A stretch of DNA of 64,000 nt from Neonectria sp. B-13. Lineage: Eukaryota; Ascomycota; Sordariomycetes; Hypocreales; Nectriaceae. Under the pieces are notes generated by a model that was not told where the DNA came from, made no database searches, and saw only the letters and a program-made list of their open reading frames with translations. The first letter of the stretch is position 1. Every line of letters starts with the position of its first letter. Shown piece after piece: positions 38,061 to 50,165 of the stretch. A program made the position numbers and the translations under genes. The stretch lies in NCBI GenBank assembly GCA_002682825.1, contig NOKP01000002.1:3289378-3353377 (forward strand), given 5' to 3'.

Positions 38061-41000
38061 GATTAGCGGTTGGCGGGCGATTTGGACCGGGGGGTGGGGA
38101 ATGGGAGACGGATGGAAGCGCGCTGAGATCGGCCAGGCAGGGTTTCCAGGTTGCAGGGCACTGAACGGGCGGGCTGTCGGGTACAGCGCTGGTGCAGTGA
38201 TGCGCAGTGATGCGCTGTGCAGGCAGTGCTTTTGTGTGCGTGAGGTCTGCTGCTGTGTTGTCACTGATGAGCTCAGCCAAAGCTGGAGCCGTGCGCGCGC
38301 AGTGGGAGGGTTGGTTGGATGGACGATCGCCGTCGGGTCTGGGAAGGGCAGCTTCCTATTTGTTCCCGAATTATTCTTGCTTCTGGTTGTTTTATTCTTC
38401 TCTTCTTTTCTTTTCTTCGCCGGTATCGTCCTCGTGTTCGGCGCCGAGTAGGTAGTAGGTGAGGTAGCCCTAATTATTTGCTGTCACGGCCGAGGCGGCA
38501 CTGTTCGACAAGTCGTAGGGGACCAGGTTCTAACGCCGACGAGACGTAGGCGGCGGCGGGGCCGATATATTGCGGGACGCTGGTGGTCTTGGTTCTTGGT
38601 TAGCAGTGCTTTATATCCCCCATTCTCTATTGGCGCAGCGGGCGTGTAGAATTGAGCGTGTGTACGAATAAGGCAATGGGACAGACAGGACGACCGTTGG
38701 CAGCAGAGCAGAGCAGAGGGCGGAGGGCAGAGAGGGCAGAGAACGAGAGCGCCCCAACGGGCCACCTAACGATGCCCGCCGGCTCGGTCTCGGAGCCTGG
38801 AAGAAGGACGGTGGACGGGTATGGCTTGGTGGCTCGCCCTAGTGCTGCTCGCATGTCTGCTCTGGCTTGCTCGTGCCCATATGGTCACCCGTGGCCTCTC
38901 AGTGGTGCAATTGGTGACAGTAGTGGCGGACTGGTGCGCTTGACTTACCCTGCCTGTCTTGCGTGCCGGCAGCGGATGCGACGATTGTGCGTCGGGAGTG
39001 GCGGATAGGGAGGGGAGAGAGATACGGGGCAAAGGGGACAAGAGAGAGATCAGGGACCGTACGTGATGGGAATTTATTCGGAGCGGTGCGGTGCGGTGCT
39101 GTTTTAGAGTAGTCTTGTCGTCTTGGTTTCTCGTCAATGCAATCGATGGCACTGTAGCGGGGGTGGTAGTTTGCGGTTCCTCCTTGGGTTTTCTTCCTGT
39201 TTTTCTTTGCTTTACACTGCCCCGTTTTGGTTTCGGGTTTGTCTTCTCGTCCGTTCTCTGGATGGGTCCCAGTTTCCCCCTTGTTGCGAGGATCGAGATT
39301 TGCGAAAAGACTGGTACCGTAGCGTAGTCCGGGGGGAGGAGAGGGTTGGTCGACTTTGTGGATGTGGATTGTGGAGATGGACGAGGTGGGTTCGCGCAAT
39401 GTATACACTATGTAGGTAGAAGAGCTGGAGAATGAGGATGGGGGTGAAGATGAATATGAAGATGAAGGAGTAATAGAGAGCGAAAGAGAGAGAGAGAGAA
39501 CAGACGAGTATTATTTTATTCTAGGATATAACCCGGAATCTGGGAAACATCTCCAACTTATGCATGTAGGTCGTCGTGCCATCCATCTACGTTGTCTCGG
39601 GGCGGTGATGGATGGATGGATTCCATGCAGCGTCCCCCCCCTCGTCGTCGTCGCCGTGTATCATGCATGCGTGCGTGAAGTCGGTGTGAACGAGAAATAC
39701 CATGTTTCCAAATCCAATTGGAACCTGGAAAGCTATCAAAAGTTCGCTAGTTGCAACGGACATACGTAGGTGGCAGATCCAAAGTCAATGCCATGCGAAT
39801 GCCATCGTTGTCGAGTGCTTTCCCGTCCCTCCATCAGATTTTCCTGGCCTTCTCCACCCTCGTGCCTACCTAGTAAGTAGGTCGGGTCATGTACGAAGTA
39901 CCTTCTCCTCTTCTTCCTCATCGAAAACCTGGAAGTCCCCGTTTCCCCCNNNNNNNNNNNNNNNNNNNNNNNNNNNNNNNNNNNNNNNNNNNNNNNNNNN
40001 NNNNNNNNNNNNNNNNNNNNNNNNNNNNNNNNNNNNNNNNNNNNNNNNNCTGAAGCCGGCCCCTAGACCCCCTAACGACCGGGGGGTCCCTTGCGACCCG
40101 CCCCTGTACTCCTACAAAGTAAGACCTGAGAGTTGTGCGTGCTATGCCGTTCACCTATTCCGTCCATGGCTGCCAGTTCAGTCAACCACCAACTAACTAC
40201 TTAATTACAGTGCGTATCTCGTGCTATCTGCTTATCCAATGGCTAGGTACCTGCGTGCTGAAAGTGGCTTAGGGAGACACTCATATTCTCCGTTCTGCCA
40301 CCTTTGGATGCCATGTAAAAACCCGCCGATCTGCCCCAAAAGACTTGTCCCGAGAATCGGGACCGGAGTGAGAAATCGGCCAAAGTCGTGGATTCTTTGG
40401 GGGGCGTTTACAGGCTCTCCAGAACAAGTCCAAAGTGCCCCCTGGAACATTCAAACCACCCTCCTTGTTTTTCGTCTTTAGTTGAGTCACTTGCCCATCC
40501 CATGCATGCATGTGCTTTTTGTTCCAAATCCCCTCTTCCCTTAGGTCCCTTCAGGGCCTAGCCTAGTTGTGACGTCCGACTATCGTCACTTTTCGTCCTC
40601 GAGTTCCAACCCCGCCGACGTCATCTTGCATTCCTTTAGCCCCCGCCCAGCCCAGCATTCAACATCCATCATCCCACGTCGTACCTAACCACATTCCACT
40701 TGTGCCAATGCCCACGTAGATATTTGTTATGGGTTCTACCAAGTCCCCGAACACAATCCTCAAAACTTACACAACCACTCGTGCAGAATAGGAGGGCCTT
40801 CTTTCACCTACAGGAACAAACAAACCTCAATAGCGAGAAGGCTTCCCTCAAGACACCCACCGTGAAAATTACTCATCTCCATATAAACCAAAATCGAATA
40901 TCCTTAATGCTAATAAAATACTTTACCTGCACCTTGTAACCCTTCCTCCCAGATCCGCCATGTCGGGCCTTAGCCTCAGGATGCCCTGTCGATCGACCCC

Positions 41001-42299
41001 GTCCCGTCCCATGCATCTCCCGTTGTGACCGTTGCCAGATCGACCCGCCCGTGACACCCGCAGCCCTTCAAACATAAATGCTCCCAGTGGCTAGGATATC
41101 CCGTTCGCCGCTCGAGATCCCGACGATCGACACGGCTAAAGCTCTCGCCTCGAGCGCTTCCCGCGTGGCAAACCGTTCCATCCCCTTCAGCCGCATGGCC
41201 TCTCTTGACTTAGCATTCAGGGATGGCCCAGACTTTCGGTAACAGGTACAGTCCGCCCTCGTACCTCCTGTTTCTATGTATAATTGCTGTACCGTACTGT
41301 CGCCTTGACTCTGTCGTCTCTCGTCCTACTAGGTGTTCCCTCTGACATCATCTCCCCCGACCACCTGAGCTCCCCCTTCTCCCGTAGCAGCTAGACTACC
41401 CCGTGCTACGGTATGACCTGCGCAGCCAAACAGCCAAGGACAGCCGGTAAACTAGCCTTCGAAGGGACCTCTCTCTAGAGAGGTACCTACTACCCGGTCG
41501 TAGGGAAAGGAGGGGCTTGTACTTCGCACGCAGTGTAGATCGACCCTCCCGAACCTGCAGCAGGGACACCATCAAACCAGCTAGTCCCCTGCAAGACTGG
41601 GGTTACAACATACCTGGCTGGGGTGGTTGTTCCTAAATACAGACTGTTCCCGTCAGACAAGAATGTCCGTCTTGCGTCTCTCTCGCTCACAAGCGACCAT
41701 AATTCTGGTCAGTTCGCCCCAGGTCATCGTCGGCCGACCGAGATGTTCATACATTTCTCCATGATAAACAACCAAGCAGCATGAACCTGTCTTATCAGTT
41801 CATATTTCTTACTGGGCAACATGATCCGCTGTCGTGGCAGCTCAGATGTTGGTTGCCCCTGACATTGATTCGGCCATGTACAAGCCAAGATAAAGGGGGA
41901 ATCGCAGATACAGCTTCAACAATACCTCCACCTCAAACACTTCTCGCTTATCATGTGCTGCGTACGTATATGCGTCCTATGCTCTCTTGAATTTAACCAA
42001 TTCCAAGAGGTCATGGGTAATTATCCGACCACCAGCTTGACGAGTTCATAATGGGTGGAGACATCCGACATGCGGCTCACTCGATGGCATTCTCCACGAA
42101 AGGTACGAAGCTAAAGATTTTCAGTTGCTAACAAGTCTCGTGTTCGTTTCATTACAAAAGGGAATCCCAGCCGTCTCGGTACATACACCACCACCTTAAT
42201 GGAAACCAGTCCCCTGAATCGCAATCTGCCCTCATTCGTCTCTTCTGCCAGTTTTAACCTCGCCTGTCTACGAGTCTATGCCCCTTCCTCTTTCGCCAT
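38061..42299. other. Large intergenic region containing a scaffold gap
   Basis: No supportable gene in about 4.2 kb. It includes a run of GA dinucleotides near 39486-39500, the 100-N gap, and long CT-rich stretches on the plus strand at 40540-41400. Frames up to about 170 aa (38899-39408 minus) are Pro/Arg/Thr-rich and featureless. A gene crossing the N gap cannot be excluded. Confidence 0.4.
39950..40049. other. Assembly gap, 100 N
   Basis: Exactly 100 N, the conventional scaffold placeholder, so the real distance is unknown. The left flank ends in a C-run (GTTTCCCCC), suggesting a sequencing stop at a homopolymer. Confidence 0.99.
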
Positions 42300-45200
42300 C
42301 TAGTCCTGAACAACAAGCGGTTCTACGTTCCAGATTTGTTCGGCGTACTCATTGATGCAGCGGTCGCTGCTGAAGAAGCCCATGCGGGCCACTGAGATGA
42401 TCGACTTCTTGATCCACTCCTCCTGGTTTCGGTACGCCTCGTCCACCAAGCTGTGCGTCTCGATGTAGCTGTGGAAGTCGTCAGAGACCAAGTAGTAGTC
42501 ACCATGGTTGCGAACGGCAGCAATCATGGCACTGAAGTCGTTAGGGGTGCCGAATGTGCCCTTCTCGATCTCCACAAACACCTTCTCGAGGTCCGAGTCG
42601 ATGGCGTGGTCGCCATAATTGTGGGTGTGGCGCAGATCCTCGACGTCCTCGGCGAGGTTACCGAACAGGAAGATATTGTTCTCGCCGATTTCCCGAGTGA
42701 TCTCAATCTATGCCGCTTTTAGTCATGAGTAATCGACAGAACTCAGATCGACTTACGTTGGCACCATCGCAAGTGCCGATGATGAGACCTCCATTGAGGA
42801 CAAACTTCATGTTGCTCGTGCCCGATGCCCTAAGCTGTGTGTAAGCTACCAACTTGTGGATTCCTGGAAGAACCAACTTACTCGGTACCAGCAGTGGAAA
42901 TGTGTTCGCTCAGATCAGACGCCGGGGTGATGATTTCTGCCTTGCTCACGTTGTAATCGGCAATGAAAATGACCTTGAGTAGGTCACCGATCTCGGGGTC
43001 GTTGTTCACAATTGATCCAACACTGTTGATTAGGTGAATAATCTGCTTGGCCATCCAGTACCCCGGAGCAGCCTTGCCTCCAAAGATGGAGACTCGAGGG
43101 AGCATCTTCTTTCTCTTCTCGGGTGTCATTCCCTTGAGGGTCAGGTAACGATGAATTACACCAAAGATGTTCAGCTGCTGACGCTTGTACTCGTGGATAC
43201 GCTTGACCTGCACGTCAAAGAGGGCAGCTGGGTTTACCGTGACGCCAGTCGAGGCCTTGATGTGCTTCGCGAGGCGAACCTTGTTGGCGTACTTGATCTC
43301 GTACCATTCCTTACGGAAGTCCTTATCTTCTGCATAGCGCTCGAGGCGGTTCAGGAGCGTCAGGTCCTTGAGGAAGTCATGGCCGCCAACCTTGGATGCA
43401 ATGAGCTCCGAGAGTCGGGGGTTGGCCTGGTGGAGCCAGCGGCGGGGAGTGATACCGTTGGTCACGTTTGTGAACTTGTCAGGGCCGTAGATCTCGACGA
43501 AGTCCTTGAAGATGGTTGTCTTGATGAGATCTGAGTGCAACTCCGCGACTCCGTTGACCTTGTGGGATCCGACAATGGCCAAGAAAGCCATTCTCACCAT
43601 CTTGGGCTGAGATTCCTCAATGATGGAAACACGTCGGAGAATGTCTCTATCGTTGGGGAACGCCTTCTCCACGGTCTGGAGGAAGTAGAGATTGATATCA
43701 TAGATAATCTGCAGATGTCTGGGGAGGAGGTGCTGCATCAGACCAACGGGCCACTTCTCTAAGGCCTCGGGAAGCACTGTGTGGTTGGTGTAACCAAACT
43801 AGAAAGCGTCAGAGAGGGTAACCTGCGGTTTTTGGGTCCTACTTACAGTGCTGGTGACGATATCCCACGCCGAGCTCCACTCCAAACCCTCGATATCGAT
43901 GAGGATTCGCTGCAACTCGACAATGGCAAGCGTGGGGTGGGTATCGTTGAGCTGGATAGCTACCTGGTCGGGGAACTCGGTCCAGGGGCGATGGGACTTC
44001 TTGAAACGACGGACGATATCGTAGAGAGAGGCGGCGACCCAGAAGTATTGCTGCTTCAGGCGGAGCTCCTTTCCACGCTCCAGGTTGTCGTTGGGATACA
44101 AGACGGCGCTGATGGTCTCGGCTCGCTGCTGGTCGGCGACTGAGCTTTCGTATTCTCCGCTGTTGAACTTCTGGAAGTCAAACTCCCCACCAGAGGCTTT
44201 GCTGGACCACAGTCGAAGGTTGTTGGTGGTGGGTGTAGCGTAACCCGGAATAGGTACGTCGAAGGCCACGGCCTGCACGATCTCGCCTCCCTCCCAATGG
44301 GCAACGGTCTTGCCCTTGGCATCGACGGACTTGGTGACATTACCAAAGAATTGAATCTAGGGCGACAAGTTAGCTTCTGACCCTCATGTCGGTTGCATGG
44401 GGGGTTAGACTGGTTCTCACATCAACTGTCACATCGTGCCTGGGGAACTCCCAAGGGTTGAAATCGAGCCAGTAGTCTGGGACCTCGACTTGGTATCCGT
44501 CGATGATTTCCTGCTTGAAAATTCCGTATCGATATCGAAGACCGTAGCCCCACGCGGGGAAGTCGAGAGAGGCCAGGCTGTCGAGGAAGCAAGCAGCCAG
44601 ACGGCCAAGACCACCGTTGCCCAGGGCAGCATCGTGTTCCTGGCCAATGATGTCTTCGATGCGGAACCCAAGCTCAGCCAGACCGGCTAATGAAAGTGGT
44701 TAACGACATTGCCAAGAGATGTATAGCTGGGTTAATGGCGCTGCTCACCCTTGGCATCGTCTTTCTGGCCAATATTGAGCATGGCATTGTCCAAGGCTCG
44801 GCCCATGAGGAACTCGAGACTGAGATAGTAGACACGCTTGGAGTCACGGTAAGTCTGGCGTTGCTGGGTCCTGTTCCAGTCCAGGATCAGGCGATCACGG
44901 AAGGCCAAACTGGTGGCCGCGTAGGCGGCGTTCTCGTCGCAGTTAAAGACGCTTCGGGCGAGTGTGGTTTCGACATGGCGAACGACCTCTTTCTCGAACT
45001 CGGTCTTACCCCTGAAGCCGCTGGTCTGGTTTCTCTTCCATGCCTCACGCTGAGGTTCGGGGATAGAGGCTGTTCGAGGTGGTTAGTATCGCGAGCGGAT
45101 CGGCGCGCCACTTACACGAGGATGGCGGGGTTGGTTGCAGCGGAGATCGCCACGGCGGGGGATTGATTCCCAGCCATTGGCGCACACCAATTGCTGGCAA

Positions 45201-45380
45201 TTGGGGTTACAACGTACCTTCAACCCCCGTGATCTCGCTTGGGCCGAAACCCGTAGCGGTTCTGGTGTGCTTGGGGCGAGAGATGCCGGCGGGGGCGACG
45301 GCACCCTGGATGTCGACAATGGGGGCGCTCGTGGAGGGACGCCTCTCGCGGATTGGCAAGCGCTGCTGCTCGGACGCCAT
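42300..45380 (-). CDS. gph1: Glycogen phosphorylase
   Basis: PLP-dependent alpha-1,4-glucan phosphorylase (GT35) that releases glucose-1-phosphate from glycogen in the cytosol. Minus-strand exons: 45380-45218, 45069-44749, 44686-44421, 44356-43847, 43798-42882, 42829-42757 and 42707-42300. Introns are 48-148 nt and all phases close, giving 885 aa (yeast Gph1 is about 900). Conserved segments: [78 protein letters not shown] and [11 protein letters not shown]. The PLP-lysine segment [10 protein letters not shown] (K about 734) is followed by GTCDGANIE. That segment is split by intron 5 between the first two bases of its Glu codon and the rest. The N-terminus is Ser/Thr/Arg-rich ([10 protein letters not shown]), the type of region phosphorylated in regulated fungal phosphorylases. 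No key residue is missing. Confidence 0.97.
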
Positions 45381-48300
45381 CTTGTCAAGCTGTTTTGACG
45401 TGCTGGTAAGCCAATGAAGCAGGCCAAGGAAGAAACAGAGTGTGGAAGACGAGGAGCGAAGATGGAGAGCCCAGGAAGCTTGCGCCGCGTGAGTTAAGTA
45501 CCTATTGTTCAAGCTCGTTTCTCGGTGTAGGCGAAAATCAGATCAGGTCACCCTCTGGGCCTGTGTACAGGACTGCCTGAGTACGTCAGATAAGGCGACT
45601 CGCCGGGACAGGATCAGACAAGAAGCGAACGCACCTTAGGTGGGGGAGCGGGGTCACGGTGTCAAGGAGTTGCAGGGTGAGAACAAGGTCAGCTCGCAGT
45701 AGCTTCGTGCGGATGGAAAGCCCTGCAAACAAGAGCAAGCGGCAGGATCTTGCTGGGGGAGGGGGATGAAGAGTTGAGAAGCTGTAAATGGAAGAATAAT
45801 GGGAAAAAGAAAGTTGAGGAGGAGCTGAGGCGGAGGCTTTTGCTTGTGAACCAGAGGGCGGCTCGGCCGATGGAGGCGGATGCAGCTTGTAGCTAGGCAG
45901 GTGGGCGAGACACAACGAATACCGGGGTAGCTAGCTAGCTTGCGGATCCAGGATACGGGAATAGCGTAGAGTAGTGGAGGAGAGCAAAAAGGTAGAGGAG
46001 CAGAGGAATATTTGTAGACAAGCGGGAGAAGAGCAAGGTAGGGGAGAGGAGGGGGGGGTGGCAGCCAGTGAGGAGTAACTGATGATGTTGGAGAAGACAG
46101 AAAAAGGACGGCGGTGATTGTTGTCGAGAGAAGGAGGAAGATGAAGAGGAAGAGAGCAGTAGAAGAGGCAGGAGGAGGAGCTGACCAAGTGTATCGGTAC
46201 CGGTACTGTATTCCATCGTTAGTAGTAGTACCAGTAGCTTCGACCACTGGTTCACTGATTCGGAGGGGGGCGGCATCCACTGCAGTGGTAAGGCATGTGT
46301 GGCATGTGGCATGCTATGGTTGCCATGGGCCTTTCTCTGCGACGGACCTCTCTCATCTGACCTCCCTGCTATACGTCCGTCCGCCCCCTCCATCATGAGA
46401 TGTGCCGGGTGATCTAGACCTCCTCCCCCATCATGCCTGCTGCTACCCGACTATTCCAGCTCCTCAGTCCTCCGCCCTGCTCCCCACCGTCGAGTTTCTC
46501 ATTGACCGAACCCCCAATGCATGTCTGAGCAAGAACCAGGCTCTCTCCGTCTGTTCGAGTCCCCCAGCCCACCATCCCACCATCCCACCATCTTCCTCCC
46601 ACTCAGGAATCACCACTATTCTGTAGCATGACGACATTGTCGACGCACACCGCAACGTTCAAGCTTCAAGCACCAAGCATCAAGCATCACGCATCAAGCA
46701 TCACGCATCAAGCCTCCATCATGTACTGTACATACCAAAGACTACCCACTATATACAACTCGCATTAGGATGCTTGGGGGCAGGGATCCCCCAACGCATG
46801 TCTTCGCACTCCAAAACAATGCAGCAATCCAATTCATCCTATCCTCCCACCCCAAAAGCCTCTCCTCCCCTCCTCTCCCAATGTCCCCCTCATTCCTCCA
46901 TCACGTTGTAGGCTACTAGTATTACTACGATATTCCCAGGGTTCCCGGCTTCGCTCCATCCTCACTCTCCAATATCCACAGCCCAGACTCAACCCATACT
47001 CAACATTATAGTAGCTCCATCCTGGCAAGCCCCTCCTTCGCCACGGATTGCGGGGCCGCCATGTCCGCCTCTGCAAGCAAGTTGCAACCGTCCGTGTGTC
47101 ACCGGAAAGCAAAGATCTAGCTTCGTAGTCAACATGCCCCCCCCCCCCCTCCGAACCTGCCGGTTTCCCTCGTTGGATAGGTACGTGAGCAAACAAAATC
47201 CTGTCGCTTTCGTGAGGCATTTGACCTTCCCGCCCCCGGTGGCTACAAACCAAGCCACCTCGCAAAACCCCCGCCGGTTGAATCTCATATGGATCTTACC
47301 GAGTGCGCACAAGCTCCCCCCCCCGGCCGTCATGACGCCAGGCGGCATTGGGTATCTATCACCACTCAGCATCCGATCGGTCCCCGGCGGGCGCATGTCG
47401 GCGGTGGTCTGATGGAGGCGATATTGGCCCTGGTCGGTGATGCAGGCCTTCCAGCAACGCTATGAATGGCCAGCTTGACAAGCATCTTGTCTTTGCTCAT
47501 CGCCAATAATTATGACAGGAACGCCCCTGACGTCGGCCAACCAACCAACTGATTCAATCCCCCCGAGCATCCATGGACACCTTGCAGTTGAGACATCTGT
47601 CCTCGGAGGCCCAAGCTTCAAGCTCCAAGCCACGGCTTGATGCAAGCTAACGCCCCTTGCGGCCCTTGGCTCGGATGGGACAGGCTGGATCAACGTGAAT
47701 CTTGAATGCAGCTACCGTAGTCGCTTCGGCGATGAGGTGATGATACACTCCCTGCTGAATCAGCCTCAACTAGCCTGGCCTAATTGTCGTCCGGCGAAGA
47801 GGTACTCGATTACCCTAGATGACCAACCTCCCGTAATTCAAACAGTCGCCAGGACCGTCCAACCAGGTATTGCCTGGTGTGCTTCCTAGGCAAGCTCCTT
47901 GATGTTCTTGATGCTGCTCGAAGTCCTGCTTGCAGATGTGTGAATGTACGAATCCATTGACAAACAAGCTTGATAGAAACCTCACATGCGATTGGACCTT
48001 GCCTCGCCGAAAGTCTCTTTTCAATCATGAATCCTCTTGTTCGAGCTGAGCTACTGTGAATGACATCCATTTGCATGCCAACGGTTCCGTCTCCCCGTGG
48101 ACGTCTGACGCCTCGCCGAGACAACAATAACAATACCTAAAGCCATGCGCTTTCTTCCTCAACCGAGATACCGGCAGTGCTCACAGGAATGTGAAGTGAT
48201 GTGAGGTGATGCTGTTGCTTCTTTTCGCCCCCCTCCTCCATTCACGCACTCTCTCCAAGCAGTTTGATTCCACCATCCATGTGTTCCATCTCAGCACTGC

Positions 48301-48793
48301 TTTTGTGCGGGGTTCATCGCTGCCGTCCTTTTCGCGTCAATCAAAGCCGTCTTCCCAGAACCCAGCACCGTATCCGAGTAGGTAAAATCCAAAGCTGTAA
48401 GTCTCGGGTTCCCACGTCTATTGGCCACACGAGGGCCACAAATCGAAACAAGAGAGAAAAATATAAACATAAAGGGTCGTCATACTGAATGTGACTCTCT
48501 TCCAGGTGCGTTGTCGTCCAGGTACCGAGTTTTGTTTTCTGTCATCTCGAACAGGTGCCGCAGATTCGTCATTAAATCCAGGTTGTAGTAGAGGGTCCGT
48601 CCGTACACGAGCGTGCGAGAGCGAGAAAAGAGCGTAGAAGCAAGAAACGCCGCATCGAAAGAAAACAGAGGAGTGTGTAAAAATAAGTCGTCCTCCTTCC
48701 CATCCCCAAAACTCCGGATAATGCTCTCAACGCCAGCCCGTACGGTCCCGAATATTCACGTCGTTGGTCGCAAAACAAATCTGCATTTTCCCA
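45381..48793. other. Intergenic region between gph1 and the G-alpha gene
   Basis: About 3.4 kb without a supportable gene. At 45640-46200 the plus strand is GA-rich and the gph1 side is CT-rich, consistent with a long gph1 leader. The 208-aa minus frame there (45654-46280) is a Pro/Leu/Ser artefact of that tract. A short AAGCATC-based minisatellite lies at 46660-46713 and C-runs occur near 47134 and 47318. Confidence 0.45.
46660..46713. repeat. Short minisatellite based on AAGCATCACGCATC
   Basis: Imperfect copies of AAGC(T/A)TC then CAAGCATCACGCATC follow one another over about 54 bases. The last two 14-bp units are nearly identical. Confidence 0.75.
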
Positions 48794-50165
48794 TCAAAGA
48801 ATTCCAGAGTCCTTAAGCGCGTTGTTCAAGATGGTTTCTTTGACCGCCGCGAAGACGAGCCGGATGTTCGATGTATCTGTTGCTTGTGTCAAGCTGCGGC
48901 ATGCGTTAGCTCCTCGCTCCCACCCCCAAAAGCTTCGAAACTCGGGGTACATACTGGGGATATAGATTTAGATGGGCCCTGTTGACTTGATTGAACCGCC
49001 ATAGCAAGTACTTGGCGGCCTTGTTGACATCGTTGCCTCCCGAGTAATCGGGGAAGTAGTTGCCGAGTGGTGACCGCGCGAGCTTCAGCTTAAATATGTC
49101 CACCTTGTTGAGGAACAAAATGATACTGGTTCGCATAAACCAACGTGAGTTGACTACAGAGTCGAATAGCAGCAGACTCTCCATCATTCGGTTCTAGTCA
49201 TTGGTCAGCAAGAACGATCCCGTCATCACTTTTCCGCGAAATGCAACCCACCTGACTGCTCTCCTCCAGCAACACCTGATCGTACTCGCTCAAAGCAACG
49301 CAAAAGATGATCGAGGTCACGTTCTCAAAGCAGTGAATCCACTTCTTCCGTTCGCTTCGTTGACCACCAACATCAAACATACTGTTCCAAGTGTCAGCTA
49401 TTTGATAGTGCCTCGCAGGATGGCGTTTTCGGGGGAGCTTACTGAATGCTCAGCTGACCCATTTGAAATCTCGTCTCGTAAATACCCGTCGTCTTCGTTC
49501 GTGCTCGGAGGACATCCATCTCGTTAGGGAGGTAGTCGGCGGCCACTATTCGCATCACCTCCTGGAAAAAGCTAGAGCGCGAGCCATTAGAGATGGTCAC
49601 GCCATGTCAAAATCGCAAAAACGTACTATTCTGCGGAGTCCATTAGGTAGAACTCGGTCTGGTGCTCCATGAGAAGCTCCTTAGCCGGATCTTCCCATAA
49701 TGATTGTACGGCGACGCCGACTTGAGCATCGATTTGAGCTTGAGGGCCGGACTCAGCCTGATACTCCATGAGGAATTCTGCGTGAGCCTTGTTGTCTTCA
49801 TTTTGTGGCTCGATGTTGAACTGCTGCATCGCTGTAATGACGGCCTTGGCGCACTCGACGAGATTCTTGAAAACGGTGGGCCGATAGTTGAAGAGCTCAT
49901 CCTCTGAATACCCCTGGAGGTGGATGATCTTCATCTGCTTGACAATGGTCGACTTGCCACTCTCACCAGATCCTGAGGGCTGTGTCAGTTATGCATGGTG
50001 ACATCCAAGAAGCAGCACGCGCGGCCGTGGTCCAATCCTACCTAGGAGCAGGATCTTGCATTCCTTCCGTAATCGCTTCGAATCTTCCTCGAGTTGCTTG
50101 TCGATGGCCTGACTCTTCTTCTTTGAGTCCACCTCCTCATTGCTCGAACTCATACAGGCGCCCAT
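48794..50165 (-). CDS. gna-3: Heterotrimeric G protein alpha subunit, GNA-3 class
   Basis: Membrane-anchored GTPase. In Sordariomycetes this class acts with adenylate cyclase/cAMP in nutrient sensing, conidiation and virulence. Minus-strand exons: 50165-50042, 49972-49627, 49571-49443, 49381-49252, 49193-48955 and 48893-48794, giving 355 aa. It begins MGACMSSS (Gly2 for myristoylation, Cys4 for palmitoylation). G1 GSGESGKST lies at 42-50, split by intron 1 within Gly42. Switch I RARTKTTG carries catalytic Arg181. Switch [14 protein letters not shown] carries Gln207. G4 is NKVD at 272-275 and G5 reads TQATDT, Gln where many G-alphas have Cys. The C-terminus KDSGIL has no cysteine at -4, so it is not a pertussis-toxin-type Gi. 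The strongest match to the GNA-3/MagA class is the [20 protein letters not shown] region. Confidence 0.95.

Noticed and set aside
42453..45166. Several plus-strand frames over gph1 (such as 43034-43534 and 44690-45166)
   Set aside because: They are antisense to highly conserved phosphorylase exons, so shadows.
45654..46280. 208-codon minus-strand frame upstream of gph1
   Set aside because: Composition is almost wholly Ser/Pro/Leu from a CT tract, with no conserved pattern. It is best read as the gph1 leader.
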